64,000 nt of DNA from Actinostola sp. cb2023 (taxonomy: Eukaryota; Cnidaria; Anthozoa; Actiniaria; Actinostolidae). Below, piece by piece: positions 34,824 through 45,241 of the stretch. The notes under the pieces were generated by a model. That model made no database searches, had not been told where the DNA came from, and saw nothing but the letters and a program-made list of their open reading frames with translations. Made by a program: the position numbers and the translations under genes. Within the stretch, counting starts at the first letter, position 1, and every line of letters starts with the position of its first letter. The DNA lies in NCBI GenBank assembly GCA_033675265.1, contig JAUJYZ010001210.1, positions 635,501-699,500 of the forward strand. The letters are read 5' to 3'.

Positions 34824-35650
34824 CTGAAAAGCCCATATTGGGAGGTACATTAAACTATGTATGTATGTATGTATGTATATGACTGGGGCAAAAATAAGTA
34901 CCGGTATTATTGCAGCAGTATGGCGCAAGCATCACCACCTTTAATGATTTACATACATGTATGTCTGTTGCATACTATTGTTTTAGGTTGAGACAGAAAT
35001 ATTCAAATACTTTTGACCTTGCTTGTCACACAGTGAGACCCACATAATGAAACTTGTCATCACACTCTAAAATGCACTCTAACGTTCATGTAAGTTCAGA
35101 AAGTTTGTACATGTAAGTCAGATCAGTCACCTGAACTGATCAGAAGTGGAACACATAAACAAAGAGAGAAGGCTAGTAACCAATAATAATTATTATTGTA
35201 CACTATTAGTATTATTGTAGTATTATTGTGTTTGCTCCATCCATGTGTACATGTATTTACATGTACTTGGTTACTCCTTATTTGTATTCGTGAAGATAAA
35301 TTACACACTACTCTTCTGATCATAACAGCAACTAAATTTTGATGGAGATCAGTAGGATTGGCCAAGTTTGGACATTGTTATTGTCCTGCAAATACATTAT
35401 AATCTCTTATGAATTTTGCTTAGCTACATGTACCACCTTCACTCTTGGTCAGGAAGAAATGGTACTGATAATGTTGGAAACAATAACACAGATCATGTAC
35501 ATGTACCCCAGTTGGATAAATTATAAGTTTTATTGAAAATATATAAACAAAACTCCAATGCATGTAATAATTTAAATTTTCTAAAAGTCTTGAACTACAA
35601 CTATTATTATAATAATTTAATTATATATTTTCAAAGATCATACAAGTATG
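34824..35650. other. No supported gene
   Basis: Holds a GTAT microsatellite (about 34857-34878) and AT-rich sequence only. Confidence 0.45.
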
Positions 35651-35655
35651 TACAC

Positions 35656-36012
35656 TCAAGTTCTTGACGTCGAGGTTCTAGAGTACCTAAAAGAAAATAT
35701 ATATAACATTGTAAAAACCACTCATATCACTCAATGCCTAATTGATTGATTTCTTTGATTAATTTTATTTAGAGGTAAACAATGTAAGTATAATCTGTGA
35801 GGGCATTATTTTATATTTATGTAGCATTTTGCTCGATTATCTTACATTTACAATAGCAAAATGTTTTACTGATGAGTCAAACGTCACAAAATAAAAGCCC
35901 TAAAATTACTGTAGGGCGTAAATAAAGAAATATATATTTATTTCAGCGAAACTTAATAAGCTTACCTAATCGAGTGTTCTTCTGTTGCTTTTTCCTTCAA
36001 AATATCCGCCAT
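35656..36012 (-). CDS. Tiny spliced ORF (25 codons), weak
   Basis: An ATGGCGGAT start at 36012 opens MADILKEKATEEHSI, ending at a consensus GTAAGC donor after 35966. A strong acceptor (TTTTCTTTTAG) precedes 35686, and the joined frame ends at TGA (35656-35658). The signals look genuine, but a 25-residue product suggests an upstream ORF or a leader of a longer transcript whose other exons I cannot see. Confidence 0.35.
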
Positions 36013-36185
36013 CGAGGCCTTTTCCTCTCACAACCATCTCCAAAATCGAACTTATCTAATGTCTCCCCTTTTCTTCACCAAAATTATCTTTTTCTCGTTA
36101 ATTTCCCCGTCAAATTCGCCGAACAAATGCTCTAAAACATCACCGCATGTTTATACAGGCCGCCATTTTGTTCTACGTTCATGCG

Positions 36186-36959
36186 CTAAACCGCTGGCCA
36201 ACTTGCCTGGCGAACACGGCGATTTTTGAAGCTTGTGGGCCCGACGTGACGGAAGGTTTTCACTGTACCATCATTTGAGTCGACACGCTCTCCTATACCA
36301 AAATTGAAATGCGACATATCACTGAAGCGAAAAGGTTGTCCATATATGTCTTTTCGTTGGTCTGCGTATTTGGTCCTCAGCCACTTTGAATAGCATTTGA
36401 ATCTCTCTTGTTCCATTTCTACCCAAGTAATATTGGGACATAAATTTTTGTTCACCAGTTCGACATAGTCAGTCAGTGTTTCGATGGTTCCTTCTCTCTT
36501 CAGAATGCTTTCACAAAGTCTTGCATTCCTATCCACCGGCCCGTAAGAGTGTCCTGCTATCAAAAACTTGTAGTCAATTCTTTGCCTCTCGCCGGAAGAC
36601 ACAAGGTTTTCAAAGTAAAGTACGACAGTGTAGTTTTTGTTTTGAGATCGAGCATTATCAGTTTCTTGTAGATGGTGGTTAAGACAAGATAACAAGGTGT
36701 CGGGATGCTTCGGTGCTACGGTCTCCTGCCAAACATAAACTGTTCCCTTCCCAGATTCTCCACTGTGAATTCCAAACGCATACGTAGTCAATTTACTTGA
36801 ATAGTAAGATTCTTGACAGGAAAGCTTGGGGCAGGAAATGTTTTTCAGAAAGTCCAAGTGAAATGACGAGACTCCATCAGACAGTTTGCGATCCATGCTA
36901 ACGTAACGTGGAAAATAATCCGATCGGCCGCGACTGCCAAGAAAATAGTTCTTATGCAT
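36186..36959 (-). pseudogene. Nuclease-like C-terminal half of the 18 kb transposase family
   Basis: A 257-codon frame contains YYSSKLTTYAFGIHSGE, VYVWQETVAPKHPDTLLSCL, DYKFLIAGHSYGPVDRNARL and TLTDYVELV. The W.E..A..H...LSCL and GHS...D landmarks are those I associate with the second half of the family whose N-terminal half is at 18131-19375. The Asp-rich segment expected between them reads FENLVSSGERQ and lacks the usual acidic residue, so it is probably inactive. The frame stops at 36186; a GC-type donor (CAG then GCAAGT) occurs shortly before. The N-terminal half is absent. Confidence 0.6.
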
Positions 36960-37128
36960 AATGACATCATCATGACTTCATAACTACCAGAATGCTTTGC
37001 TCATCTTCCTTTGATAGATAATTAGTACCCTTTGTCTTACTATTCTCACGAGGGAATAAAAATCTGAATAAGAAAGAAAACTACTAAAGCATTCTGGGTA
37101 GTCATTATGATGTCATTATGATTAAGGT
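36957..37128. repeat. Inverted repeat beside the nuclease-like fragment
   Basis: ATGACATCATCATGAC with CCAGAATGCTTTG (36959-36998) pairs with AAAGCATTCTGG and ATGATGTCATTATG (37085-37125). A short foldback. Confidence 0.75.
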
Positions 37129-37677
37129 CTATTAGGCGACGTCAGCATTTGCACTAATAGGTCTTTTGTAGGAATACAATCACGTGGTTGTACTGGATGG
37201 CAAAAACCTGATTTATTTTATTTGAAGACCGTTAACGGTATCAAGAGTGCCGTGAAAAAAATCTGTTGAAAGTGTTCTTTTCCCAGAATCTAGTTGACCG
37301 TGGATATTTTTAAACTTGATCAACATTTATTGACATCCAGTGGAGCCATTCCCATGGGATCGTTGGCTGAGTTCACGCGCCATTCAAGCATTGCATTAAC
37401 ATGTGACGGTAAACTACCTAATGCCTTTTTGTTGTCAAGTTTTATCATTTAGAGTTGGGCCGACACTGACCATGCATGCAAATAAACCAGTTGGGTTTTC
37501 TTTTCTGATCTGTATAACATGAGTTTGAGATATTAGTGCGAACCGCGGAAGAACTACTCACAGAAAAAAACATGCGCTTTGATTTTGCTTTCATCGGGGA
37601 AGGAGGTCAGTGACATAATAAAATAAGAAGGTCAGTTCCCAAAAAAGTGTAAGGAACGAAAGGCGAGTCTCTGCACT
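37129..37677. other. No supported gene
   Basis: Nothing recognised. Confidence 0.45.
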
Positions 37678-37951
37678 AGGAGCGCGGTCATTATATCCGT
37701 GAAAGAAAAAGAAAATAATTCGAACTTGTAAGTTCTAAGATATATAAAAAAAATAAAAAAAATACCGCCAAACTATCAACTATAAAGAGAACCTAAGTTC
37801 ACCATATCTGAACAATAAAAGAGGTCGTGATGAATGATGTTCCTCCTGTTCAATGATATCACCTACTTTTCTAACATTTATAGACAAGTGAAATATAGAC
37901 AATTAAACAATACTTCTTAGATTTTATTTCACGGATATAATGACTGCGCTC
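37678..37951. mobile_element. Short MITE
   Basis: Inverted ends: GCGCGGTCATTATATCCGTG on the left and CACGGATATAATGACTGCGC on the right, one mismatch in about 25 bases. No coding sequence. Confidence 0.8.
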
Positions 37952-38501
37952 TATTCGTAATCTACTCTCTTAGTACCCTCATTTAAGAATTGATGCTACA
38001 AATTAAAACTGCAGCGCTTGTGCTCACCCGAGGTTGTCCACACAAACCACATGAGACGAACGTAAATTAACCATGTTTTTATTGTAGCCATAAGAGATAA
38101 CTACTAAAACTCAATTTCGAAAGTATGCATTACCTAAATCCTGCCCAATTACTACGTCAAACGATTATGTTCATATATTACGGGAAATATATAACTTCTC
38201 GTTGGATTTCTCTTATTACAATTATTTTCATTTTTCTACGTTTCAATTTTCCCAGTATTGCGCTTGGGAAATGGAAAAGAAACCTTCATTTAATAATTAT
38301 ATTAAACGACGCAGCTTCAATAGGTTCTCTCTACCAACTTGTAATTTCCTATAATTTTACTATTAAAAAATATTATAAAGCCATGCATCATCATATACTC
38401 GGAGTAAACTGTATGCACGCTCTCAGTATCACATGGTGTCGGTCTCCTGAGAAATGTAAAAAATTGATATCGTCTCAGTTTCCTCGGGATAAAGAGAAGA
38501 T
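37952..38501. other. No supported gene
   Basis: A 138-codon open frame at 38125-38541 is low in complexity and has no recognised domain; I treat it as chance. Confidence 0.4.
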
Positions 38502-38504
38502 AAT

Positions 38505-38743
38505 AGGGACCTTTAGATCCGACTACGAGTACGAAATCTAGTACGAGTACGACTTTTCAAACCTAGTGCCCGTACTCAAGATAATCACGTTTCACACCAA
38601 TCTTTTCTCCAGAACTGCAGAAGCCCTACTTCTACTGATGGATGACAGGGGAGGAGCGACGGCTGTTAGAACGAGATTATTTTGAAAATAGAAAGTCGTA
38701 CTCGTACTAGATTTCGTACTCGTAGTCGGATCTAAAGGTCCCT
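38505..38743. mobile_element. MITE with AAT target duplication
   Basis: Ends AGGGACCTTTAGATCCGACT and the complement at the right, continuing for about 50 bases with ACGAGTACGA motifs. AAT occurs at 38502-38504 and 38744-38746. A 3 bp duplication fits a PIF/Harbinger-type MITE. Confidence 0.88.
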
Positions 38744-38784
38744 AATGTCAAAACCCTCTCCCCAAAACCCATTGCAACATTCTA

Positions 38785-39270
38785 TATAGCTGGCGTGGCA
38801 CTTACCGCGTACTTGCATAGCACTGTGTCGGTGACGACTTCGCTTGTCGGATAATCCAGGGCATCGACCAACTAGGTGTGTCCCAAGCCGTTATCCGCTG
38901 CAAATCAATGTCAGCACACGTCAGTTTTATACACGCCAATAGACCAAGAAAATACTTGACAATGGCCGGTCCTTCGACACTGCGCATGCCGACACAGCGG
39001 ATTACTGAAAATGTTCAAGCGAAGTCGTCACCGACACAGTGCTATGCAAGGACGTGGTAAGTGCCACGCCAGCACACTATGTGAGGTCTGCAAACACGAA
39101 AGGGGTACATCGTCACCCTCATCACGGTGAAAACAAGATCCCCCCTAAGTGCAGTGCAAGACCCCTTAATTTCTGCTCGCAAGAAAGGGGTCTTGCACTG
39201 CACTTAGTGGGGATCTTGTTTTCACCGTGATGAGGGTGATGATGTACCCCTTTCGTGTTTGCAGACCTCA
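38785..39270. repeat. SINE copies arranged as hairpins
   Basis: 38790-38965 matches the body of the 13.7-14.2 kb SINE in the same orientation. 39015-39080 carries part of it inverted. 39089-39159 and 39188-39266 are inverted copies of its GCAAACACGAAAGGGGTA / CACTTAG end and form a strong hairpin. No tRNA head is visible here. Confidence 0.8.
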
Positions 39271-39291
39271 TATATATATATATTTATTTAA

Positions 39292-40541
39292 TGACACACC
39301 AATGAGGTGAAGCACCTTCCGAATGGTGTGATATGTTGTTGACATTCCGCAGAAATCTGGTGACTGAACGACATGATCTTCCATCTCACCGCCATCATAT
39401 CTGTTTCGCGATATTCAACCACGCCATTCTTAATAAAAATCAATGGCCACTTGCTTGTAGAAAAGATGGGGGTGTCTTTTGTTTACTCGATGTCCTGGCT
39501 GAAATGTGTTTTGGGCACGGGGAGGTGCACAACTTCAGCCTCCAGCATGAGTAATAGATCGTGCCATGGTATTAGCTGTAGGCTCCATCGAAAATCATTC
39601 AGGAATATACACTCTGCATCTTGGATGCCTACCCGAGCAAAACTACCCGAGGCAGGATTACAGAATGACTGGTATAGCAAAGTCAGTGGCTTAAGAATAA
39701 ACGTTTTCCCACAATTTGCTTGGCCAACAATCATAAGGTTGCGTTGTTTGCCACGCCCCTTCTTTAGTGCTTCTTTGATTGCATCACCGACGCCGTTTTT
39801 CTCTAGGGTTTATTTGGCGCACTCTAGCCATAGTCCATTGCATCCCACAATCCGCCTTAGATGCTTCTTCTAACAGCTCCATGCGACTTTTCTTAGAGCG
39901 AGCAATTTTGGCTTTAGCTGTTTTCATCTCCCATGTGGTAGCTAACAAGTCGGATATGCTCTTAGTTGACCTGTTGAGAATAAACTCCACTAACCCAGTT
40001 TTTCCCTGTTCTTTCTGTTCTTGTGTGAGGGCATAAAGGTCCGTTCTTGTCATGTTTTTCATCACAATGAGTTCTGAAACCAAATACGGCGTGAGACGCT
40101 TTTTTTTAGGCACAGGTTTTACACGCTTGGCTGCCTTTCCTTTTGTCTTACTAGTCCTGGGACAGGTTTTCTTGGTAGGGCCTTCTGATGTTTATGCAGT
40201 ACTCTTTCGCTTCTCCATGATTGCCTTGCTTGTTCTTGGGTTTGGCGCATTTTGTAGATCTGGGTGCCCATCGCTTTCTTCGTAGTCCATGTTGGACATT
40301 GGAGTAGTGGACGCTCACTCCAAACCATTCCTGTAAATATCTCTTGGAAGGCAGCCATCTCTGTACTTTGTTGAGCTTCATTTATATGATAATGCTGCCC
40401 ATTATCACTATGGTTCTCGAGGCTACAGCACCAGTGAACAACTTCAGCAGACCCTCGATTAAAGGATTCCACAACAGCTCGAGAAAAATCCCTTCGACGA
40501 GGAAACGTACTCAAATTAGATTGGATATAGGTGACGAGGTA
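39292..40541 (-). pseudogene. Rep-like relic: HUH endonuclease plus SF3-type helicase
   Basis: Read on the minus strand, a CRESS/Rep-like motif I (YLVTYIQ, 40541-40521) is followed by an HUH motif (QHYHI, His at 40394), a GVSVHYS segment, a helical linker, then a Walker A (GQANCGKTF, about 39725) and Walker B (CIFLNDFRW). The reading frame changes at least three times (near 40375, between the nuclease and linker, and near 39780), and an in-frame stop lies at 39480-39482; helicase-like sequence continues to about 39292. The order HUH nuclease then SF3 helicase is that of rolling-circle replication initiators of small DNA viruses and related mobile elements. The exact source is uncertain: an endogenised virus-like Rep or a cnidarian Rep-type transposon. 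It is clearly inactive. Confidence 0.7.
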
Positions 40542-40578
40542 AACAGTTCTAGTGGCGGAAGAATACAGCGAGTTGTCT

Positions 40579-40608
40579 TCACCACTTCCACTTCCACTTC
40601 CACTTCCA
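40579..40608 (+). repeat. Hexanucleotide microsatellite
   Basis: CACTTC repeated about five times; on the opposite strand it encodes Gly-Ser repeats just upstream of the Rep-like motif I, so it may have been the N-terminal linker. Confidence 0.8.
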
Positions 40609-40659
40609 CAATAGGATTGAACATAAATGCTTTTGTGGACTATATTGGTACTACGCAAG

Positions 40660-41319
40660 TACTAAGAATAGCATTTTTGGTCAAATGTTATTTTCAGACA
40701 ATCCTGGCCAAATTTATTTGGGACACTAGTTAATTAGCAATATTTTTCAATATAAGTACCTTATTGCCCTCATCCCCCTCCGCCCTAGTACAATGTTGTC
40801 TCCAACTTTCATTCACGATCGGGGTTCGGCGTGGACAACCATCAACATTGCTATGGGGGAGGGGGGAGTGAGGGGGGCTCAAGTAGCATGGATCTTTCAT
40901 GTTTAGACCAATTAGAAGCCAAGTGTCCCAATCATTTTGGCCAGGATTGTAGTAACCTATTGGACGAAAGTGATTTTTTTTTACTCAAAGCCAATATTAC
41001 CACCCTAACAAACTGAACTGAACTGATAATAGGGAGATAAGTTAGGAGAGGCGGTACACTATAACACTATAAGTATAGTCACTATAAGTATAGTCTGTCT
41101 GCGAACAGTTTCTCCATGTGCTGCACAAGAGGTTGACACCAAGGTATCGAAGACTCACCAAGACGATGTGCTATGATTTCCTCATATTCTGTCGCTGACT
41201 TCTTTGCATGTAATGAAACCCCATCTCAGACATAAAAAAAAACACCTTGGGATAATTACTCATTATTGGAAATTATAGATAATATATTTACAACTGGAAC
41301 TTGAAGAAGTCTTGGTCGG
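40660..41319. other. No supported gene
   Basis: Includes two copies of ACTATAAGTATAGT near 41068-41095. Otherwise nothing recognised. Confidence 0.45.
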
Positions 41320-42024
41320 TGTATCAAGTATGCTCAATTTCCAGTTGACAGCCATGATTATGACCGCTTTTCTCCCATTTTTCAGCTCTCCACATGGGTA
41401 TTCCATAGAATATGCTTTCAAGGGAGCAGGTACGTCAGAGGCTGATTTGATGGCTGTTACGTTTCTTGATCGGCCACTTTTTAAAATAAATTTGATCATC
41501 TCAATGTTTTCTACTTCCCTTATTATACAAACGTAATCTTAGAGTTGGGAATATCCAACGGTGCGGTAGGACAAATGGCACGTACTCAGCCCCTTGAACT
41601 CTGCCGTCATTTGTCTTGAAATAGAGGCCAACATTTCGCTAAAAATGAAAGGTAGCTTGAATGCTTTTTAGCAAATCTATCTTAGGTTACCTACCTAAGT
41701 AAAGGTATCAGAAACCAGCCAGGATTAGCATCTACAAGCTGTTCATGGCAGTAAGCTTTTATAAAAGCGACAAAATAATACATTCGATCTTCAAAAGACA
41801 CTTACCGTTTCATTGGGTTGGTCCCATATTTGCATTTCTTCTATCGAAGGAAGTTTGATATTTATAACTTCTTCTTCAAAGACTTCATCCATTTTACTGT
41901 CATCCATCTTGACACAGATGGATCCACACTGACACACTCCTCTACGACTACTAGCAACGAGTAAGTGCATGCCAGACTGACATGTGACGTTGTACACATT
42001 TTGATTGACGGAAACCCAATGCAA
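41320..42024 (-). pseudogene. Unrecognised two-exon gene with a frameshift
   Basis: Exon 1 (from an ATG at 42024, 41970 or 41907) encodes an acidic stretch (KMDEVFEEEVINIKLP) and ends at 41806 before a perfect GTAAGTG. Exon 2 begins at 41638 after TTTCATTTTTAG in phase 0 with RNVGLYFKTNDGRVQGAEYV and FVLPHRWIFPTLRLRL. Around 41510 the frame shifts by one, and coding-like sequence continues (ASDVPAPLKAYSMEYPCGEL, VIIMAVNWKL). Consensus splice sites and a coherent hydrophobic/aromatic pattern argue for a real gene. I recognise no family. It lies upstream of the Rep-like relic on the same strand, so the two may or may not be related. Confidence 0.5.
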
Positions 42025-42520
42025 TGTTTCAACGCGACAAAAAATTCACTAGTCGTGATAGAAGGAAAACGGTTGTAATTTTTCCCATTGGTTTAATATT
42101 CAGGTCTGTTAGCGACCAAAAAAATGAAGATCATGCACTTTCGAGTACAAGCACAAAACTTGGCACAGATGTTTGTTAGGGCATACTGAAAAGATTTAAG
42201 GGTGGGTGCCAAAAAAAGGACGGCCCGGGAGGGAGGGGGGTCGTACGACACTTCATTTAAAATGCATATGCAAAGAAAAGACTATCCTTCAAGATTTAAA
42301 GATAATACTATTATGATTATGATGATGGAAGTGCCATTGAAAAAAATATTTTTATTGCAGAGATATCAAACGTTTTTCAAATATGCAAATTAGGAATTTA
42401 CCTAAGATTTTGGTCCCCTCATGAAAATCAATCCATTTAAGTTTCTTTTTATTTACTATTTTCTTAGCATGAACATTTCCCCAATCCAACCAGCTTCCGA
42501 TTTTGTATAGTTTATTTTAA
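42025..42520. other. No supported gene
   Basis: Nothing recognised. Confidence 0.45.
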
Positions 42521-42527
42521 GTGAAGA

Positions 42528-44505
42528 TTACTCCTGAAACGAGTCAAGCAAAACGAATAGGTTATCAAGTGACTGAGAGTCTTTGAGAAAGAAGGTGACA
42601 TCATGAGCATACAAAACTACTTTTTTCTCTTCTCTGCTTAAGTAAATTGAGTTTATGTTCTCGGTTGAGCGCACTAATGTTGCCAAAATTTCATTAACTA
42701 AAATAAAGAGGTATGGTGAGATAGGGTCCCCCTGCTTTACTCCACAGTTTATTTGGAAGGGATCTGAAGCAGAGCCGGTATTCAGCACACTGCTCTCGCT
42801 ATTATAAGTAAAGTTTTTATCCACCTAATGAATATCGGACCGAAACTAAAGTATTTCTGTGTGGAAAAGATCAACGGGTGTTCTATGCTATCAAAAGCCT
42901 TCTCAAAATCAGCAGCGAACATTATTATAAAATAATTTAGATATAACGCGCGCTCTCATTGGTCAAAACACCGTTTTAGATGAGAGTATATAAACACGCT
43001 ACGTCATGACCTTGAACGACCTTGAAGCGATGCAGTGGATTTGATCGACACCAAAGTATTTGTTTTTCTGCTGTTAAACATGTTTTATTTAATAAACATA
43101 TTTTCAACGAAAGCCATATAATTAGTTTTTCTTGTTTTCTCAAGTTCAAGTTCTATCTAGATGTGATTTTGCTGTTTTGAAACTGAAAACTTGCAAGAAT
43201 TGAGTTTTAAATACACCAAAAACTGGCAACGAATCGTCCACTTTTGTCGACAAATCACTATATAAACGAAGAGAACTAAATAATCTAACTGCTCAGTTTT
43301 CTCAATCACATACTAACCGTTCTATGAGTTCTATAGTTTGTCAAGTCAGTGAACGACTGAAAATACCAAGCAACGATAGGCCGTATTTAAGCTTAATATA
43401 AACTTACTCACAAAACAGAGCGATTCTTGTAGCTACAATTACAAATTGACAAGCTGTTCGCCGGACAATATCTCTAGTAAAATATGTCAAAGAGAAAAAA
43501 TATTGTCATGTCTCAAAAACGTTCATCGTGTATACATTCTTGTCGAGAAAAACGCTGAAAAGATTTTAAAATACGACAAAAACTGTGGATATTTGGCAAC
43601 CTGACTTCGTGCTCATTCATCTAGTTGTCAAATAGTTCGGCAAAAAGTTGGCGATTCGTCTTCATTAGCTCAGCTTTTCTTCGTTTTTCGTATTTACAGG
43701 ATACACAAACTGATAAAGGAAGCCGTAAGAAGCATTCTTCTTTAATTTTCTGACAGAAAATAGCATTCTTCAAAACGTTTTTCCTGTCAAAACACTTATT
43801 AAACGGCGAAAAGTTGTCGAGTCGCTTGCCATTTTGATTTCTTTCGCGAGATTTGATTGGCTGATGGGCGATTTCTGATGCTTTTCAGGAGAATTGCAAA
43901 TTTGATCAGTAGAATCTCGCGTAAATAAACGTTTTTTTCAAAAAGAAATCATTGTAGTTATTTTATAAAAGAAATATAAAACAGTTTTCCGTTTTATATA
44001 CTCTGATCTAAACACTTGGGATGTTGGGAGAACATTTGAGAAGCTGGAAACCACTCCGCTTCGCGTCGTGGTTTCCTATGCTTCTCTCGTGCTCTCCCAA
44101 CATCCCGCGTGTTTAGATCAGAGTATATAAAACGGAAAACTGTTTTATATTTCTTAATTAGTGGATGTGCACGAGAGTCAATGAGGAGAATTTCTGTGAT
44201 AAACTTGCTTGCGTGTTTAATCAAGAAAATCTGCTTCTAGCATGTGTTACAGATATAATTACACACTTAAATATGGCGTGACCAATTAGGTTGAGGTTTT
44301 TCATGTTTTTTAGATATTTCATCAAGTCGGAAATGAAACGGATAGGCTCTTCTAAATTTCTATCTTTGACAAAGGCAGATTGATCTGAATGGATTATGTT
44401 AGGTAAAATATTAACAATTCTGTTACTGAGACTTTTGCTGTATATCTTCATATTCACATTAATGAGACTAATTGGGCGCCAATTATGTAGAAAGCGTACA
44501 TTTTT
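42528..44505 (-). pseudogene. Non-LTR retrotransposon (LINE) reverse transcriptase, split
   Basis: From right to left: NWRPISLINVNMKIYSKSL (about 44505), PNIIHSDQSAFVKDRN, then, after an insertion, FAADFEKAFDSIEHPL (about 42910), INCGVKQGDPISPYLFI and a degraded catalytic box YAHD at 42611-42600 where YADD is expected. The order is the standard LINE RT core. The second metal-binding box is mutated and frames shift, so it is dead. A 1.35 kb element separates the fingers from the palm. Confidence 0.85.
42930..44278. mobile_element. Insertion inside the LINE, ending in a foldback
   Basis: RT coding stops at both borders, so 42930-44278 is an insert. The right part (about 43957-44155) is a strong palindrome: TTTTATATACTCTGATCTAA pairs with its complement, with GGGATGTTGGGAGA on the inner side and a CCACTCCGCTTCGCG centre. 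The left part shows no coding sequence. The true ends and target duplication are not clear, and two nested insertions are possible. Confidence 0.65.
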
Positions 44506-44717
44506 GTCTGGTCACTATTATTAAATAGTAAATAGTTTATTTCTTGGTGTTCTTTTTTTTTACTTTTCTGTTCCTCATGAAATGCATGGGACTTGTAGGT
44601 GATGCCTTCCTGCTGGACAAATGCATCTTGTTTCTTAAGCTTTTGTTTTCTCTTCTTCGTTCTTTTGGTTTTTACCTCTGGAGAACTTCGAACTTCGAAC
44701 TACGTTTGAAGTTTTAC

Positions 44718-45050
44718 GACCTGACTTTTTAGAAAGACAGATCGTCTCAGGTCGTGGACATAACAGTCGATTGGAGTCAAATCGTCACGGATCATCACAA
44801 TTTCGAGCGCCTCGCGCCGGTCTTCCGGCAATGAATATACATGATATACAACCTGACTTTTTAGAAAGCCGGATCGACTCAGGTCGTGTCCATAACAGTC
44901 GATTGGAATCCGATCGTCACGGATCGTCACAATTTTGACCTATCGCCGTTCTCCCGGAAATGAATATGATGTATGATATATGACCTGAAAGACGGATTGA
45001 ATCAGGTTGTGGCCATAACATAACAGTCCGATTGTCACGTCTCATCATGA
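44718..45050 (+). repeat. Tandem repeat, ~135 bp unit
   Basis: ACCTGACTTTTTAGAAAG, ATAACAGTCGATTGGA and GATCGTCACGGATC recur at about 135 base spacing, two and a half diverged copies. A relative of the start occurs inverted near 45113-45150. Confidence 0.75.
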
Positions 45051-45162
45051 TAAAGATAAAGATTCCATTAAGACATCTTAAAGCTGTGGAGAATAAATTA
45101 TCACTCTTTCACGACCTGAGGTTTTGGAAAGACGGATTGTCAAGCTGTTATGACGGTCCGAC

Positions 45163-45241
45163 TCATGGTGTGTGTATCGGACATGTCTGGTCTTCTTCAG
45201 ATAGCGACTCCTTCCCGCCAGATATACCATTGTCTTCTATC
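45163..45241 (-). pseudogene. BEL/Pao pol fragment, continuation across a foldback
   Basis: This short minus-strand segment is in frame with pol-like sequence ending at 46562 on the other side of the foldback element at 45242-46558 (after discounting the 4-base duplication). Its acidic ESLSEEDQ is typical of the region after the protease in BEL/Pao pol. It ends in a stop shortly after. Confidence 0.55.

Noticed and set aside
38125..38541. 138-codon open frame
   Set aside because: Low-complexity, hydrophobic, with no recognised domain, splice context or neighbour. It runs into the end of a MITE.
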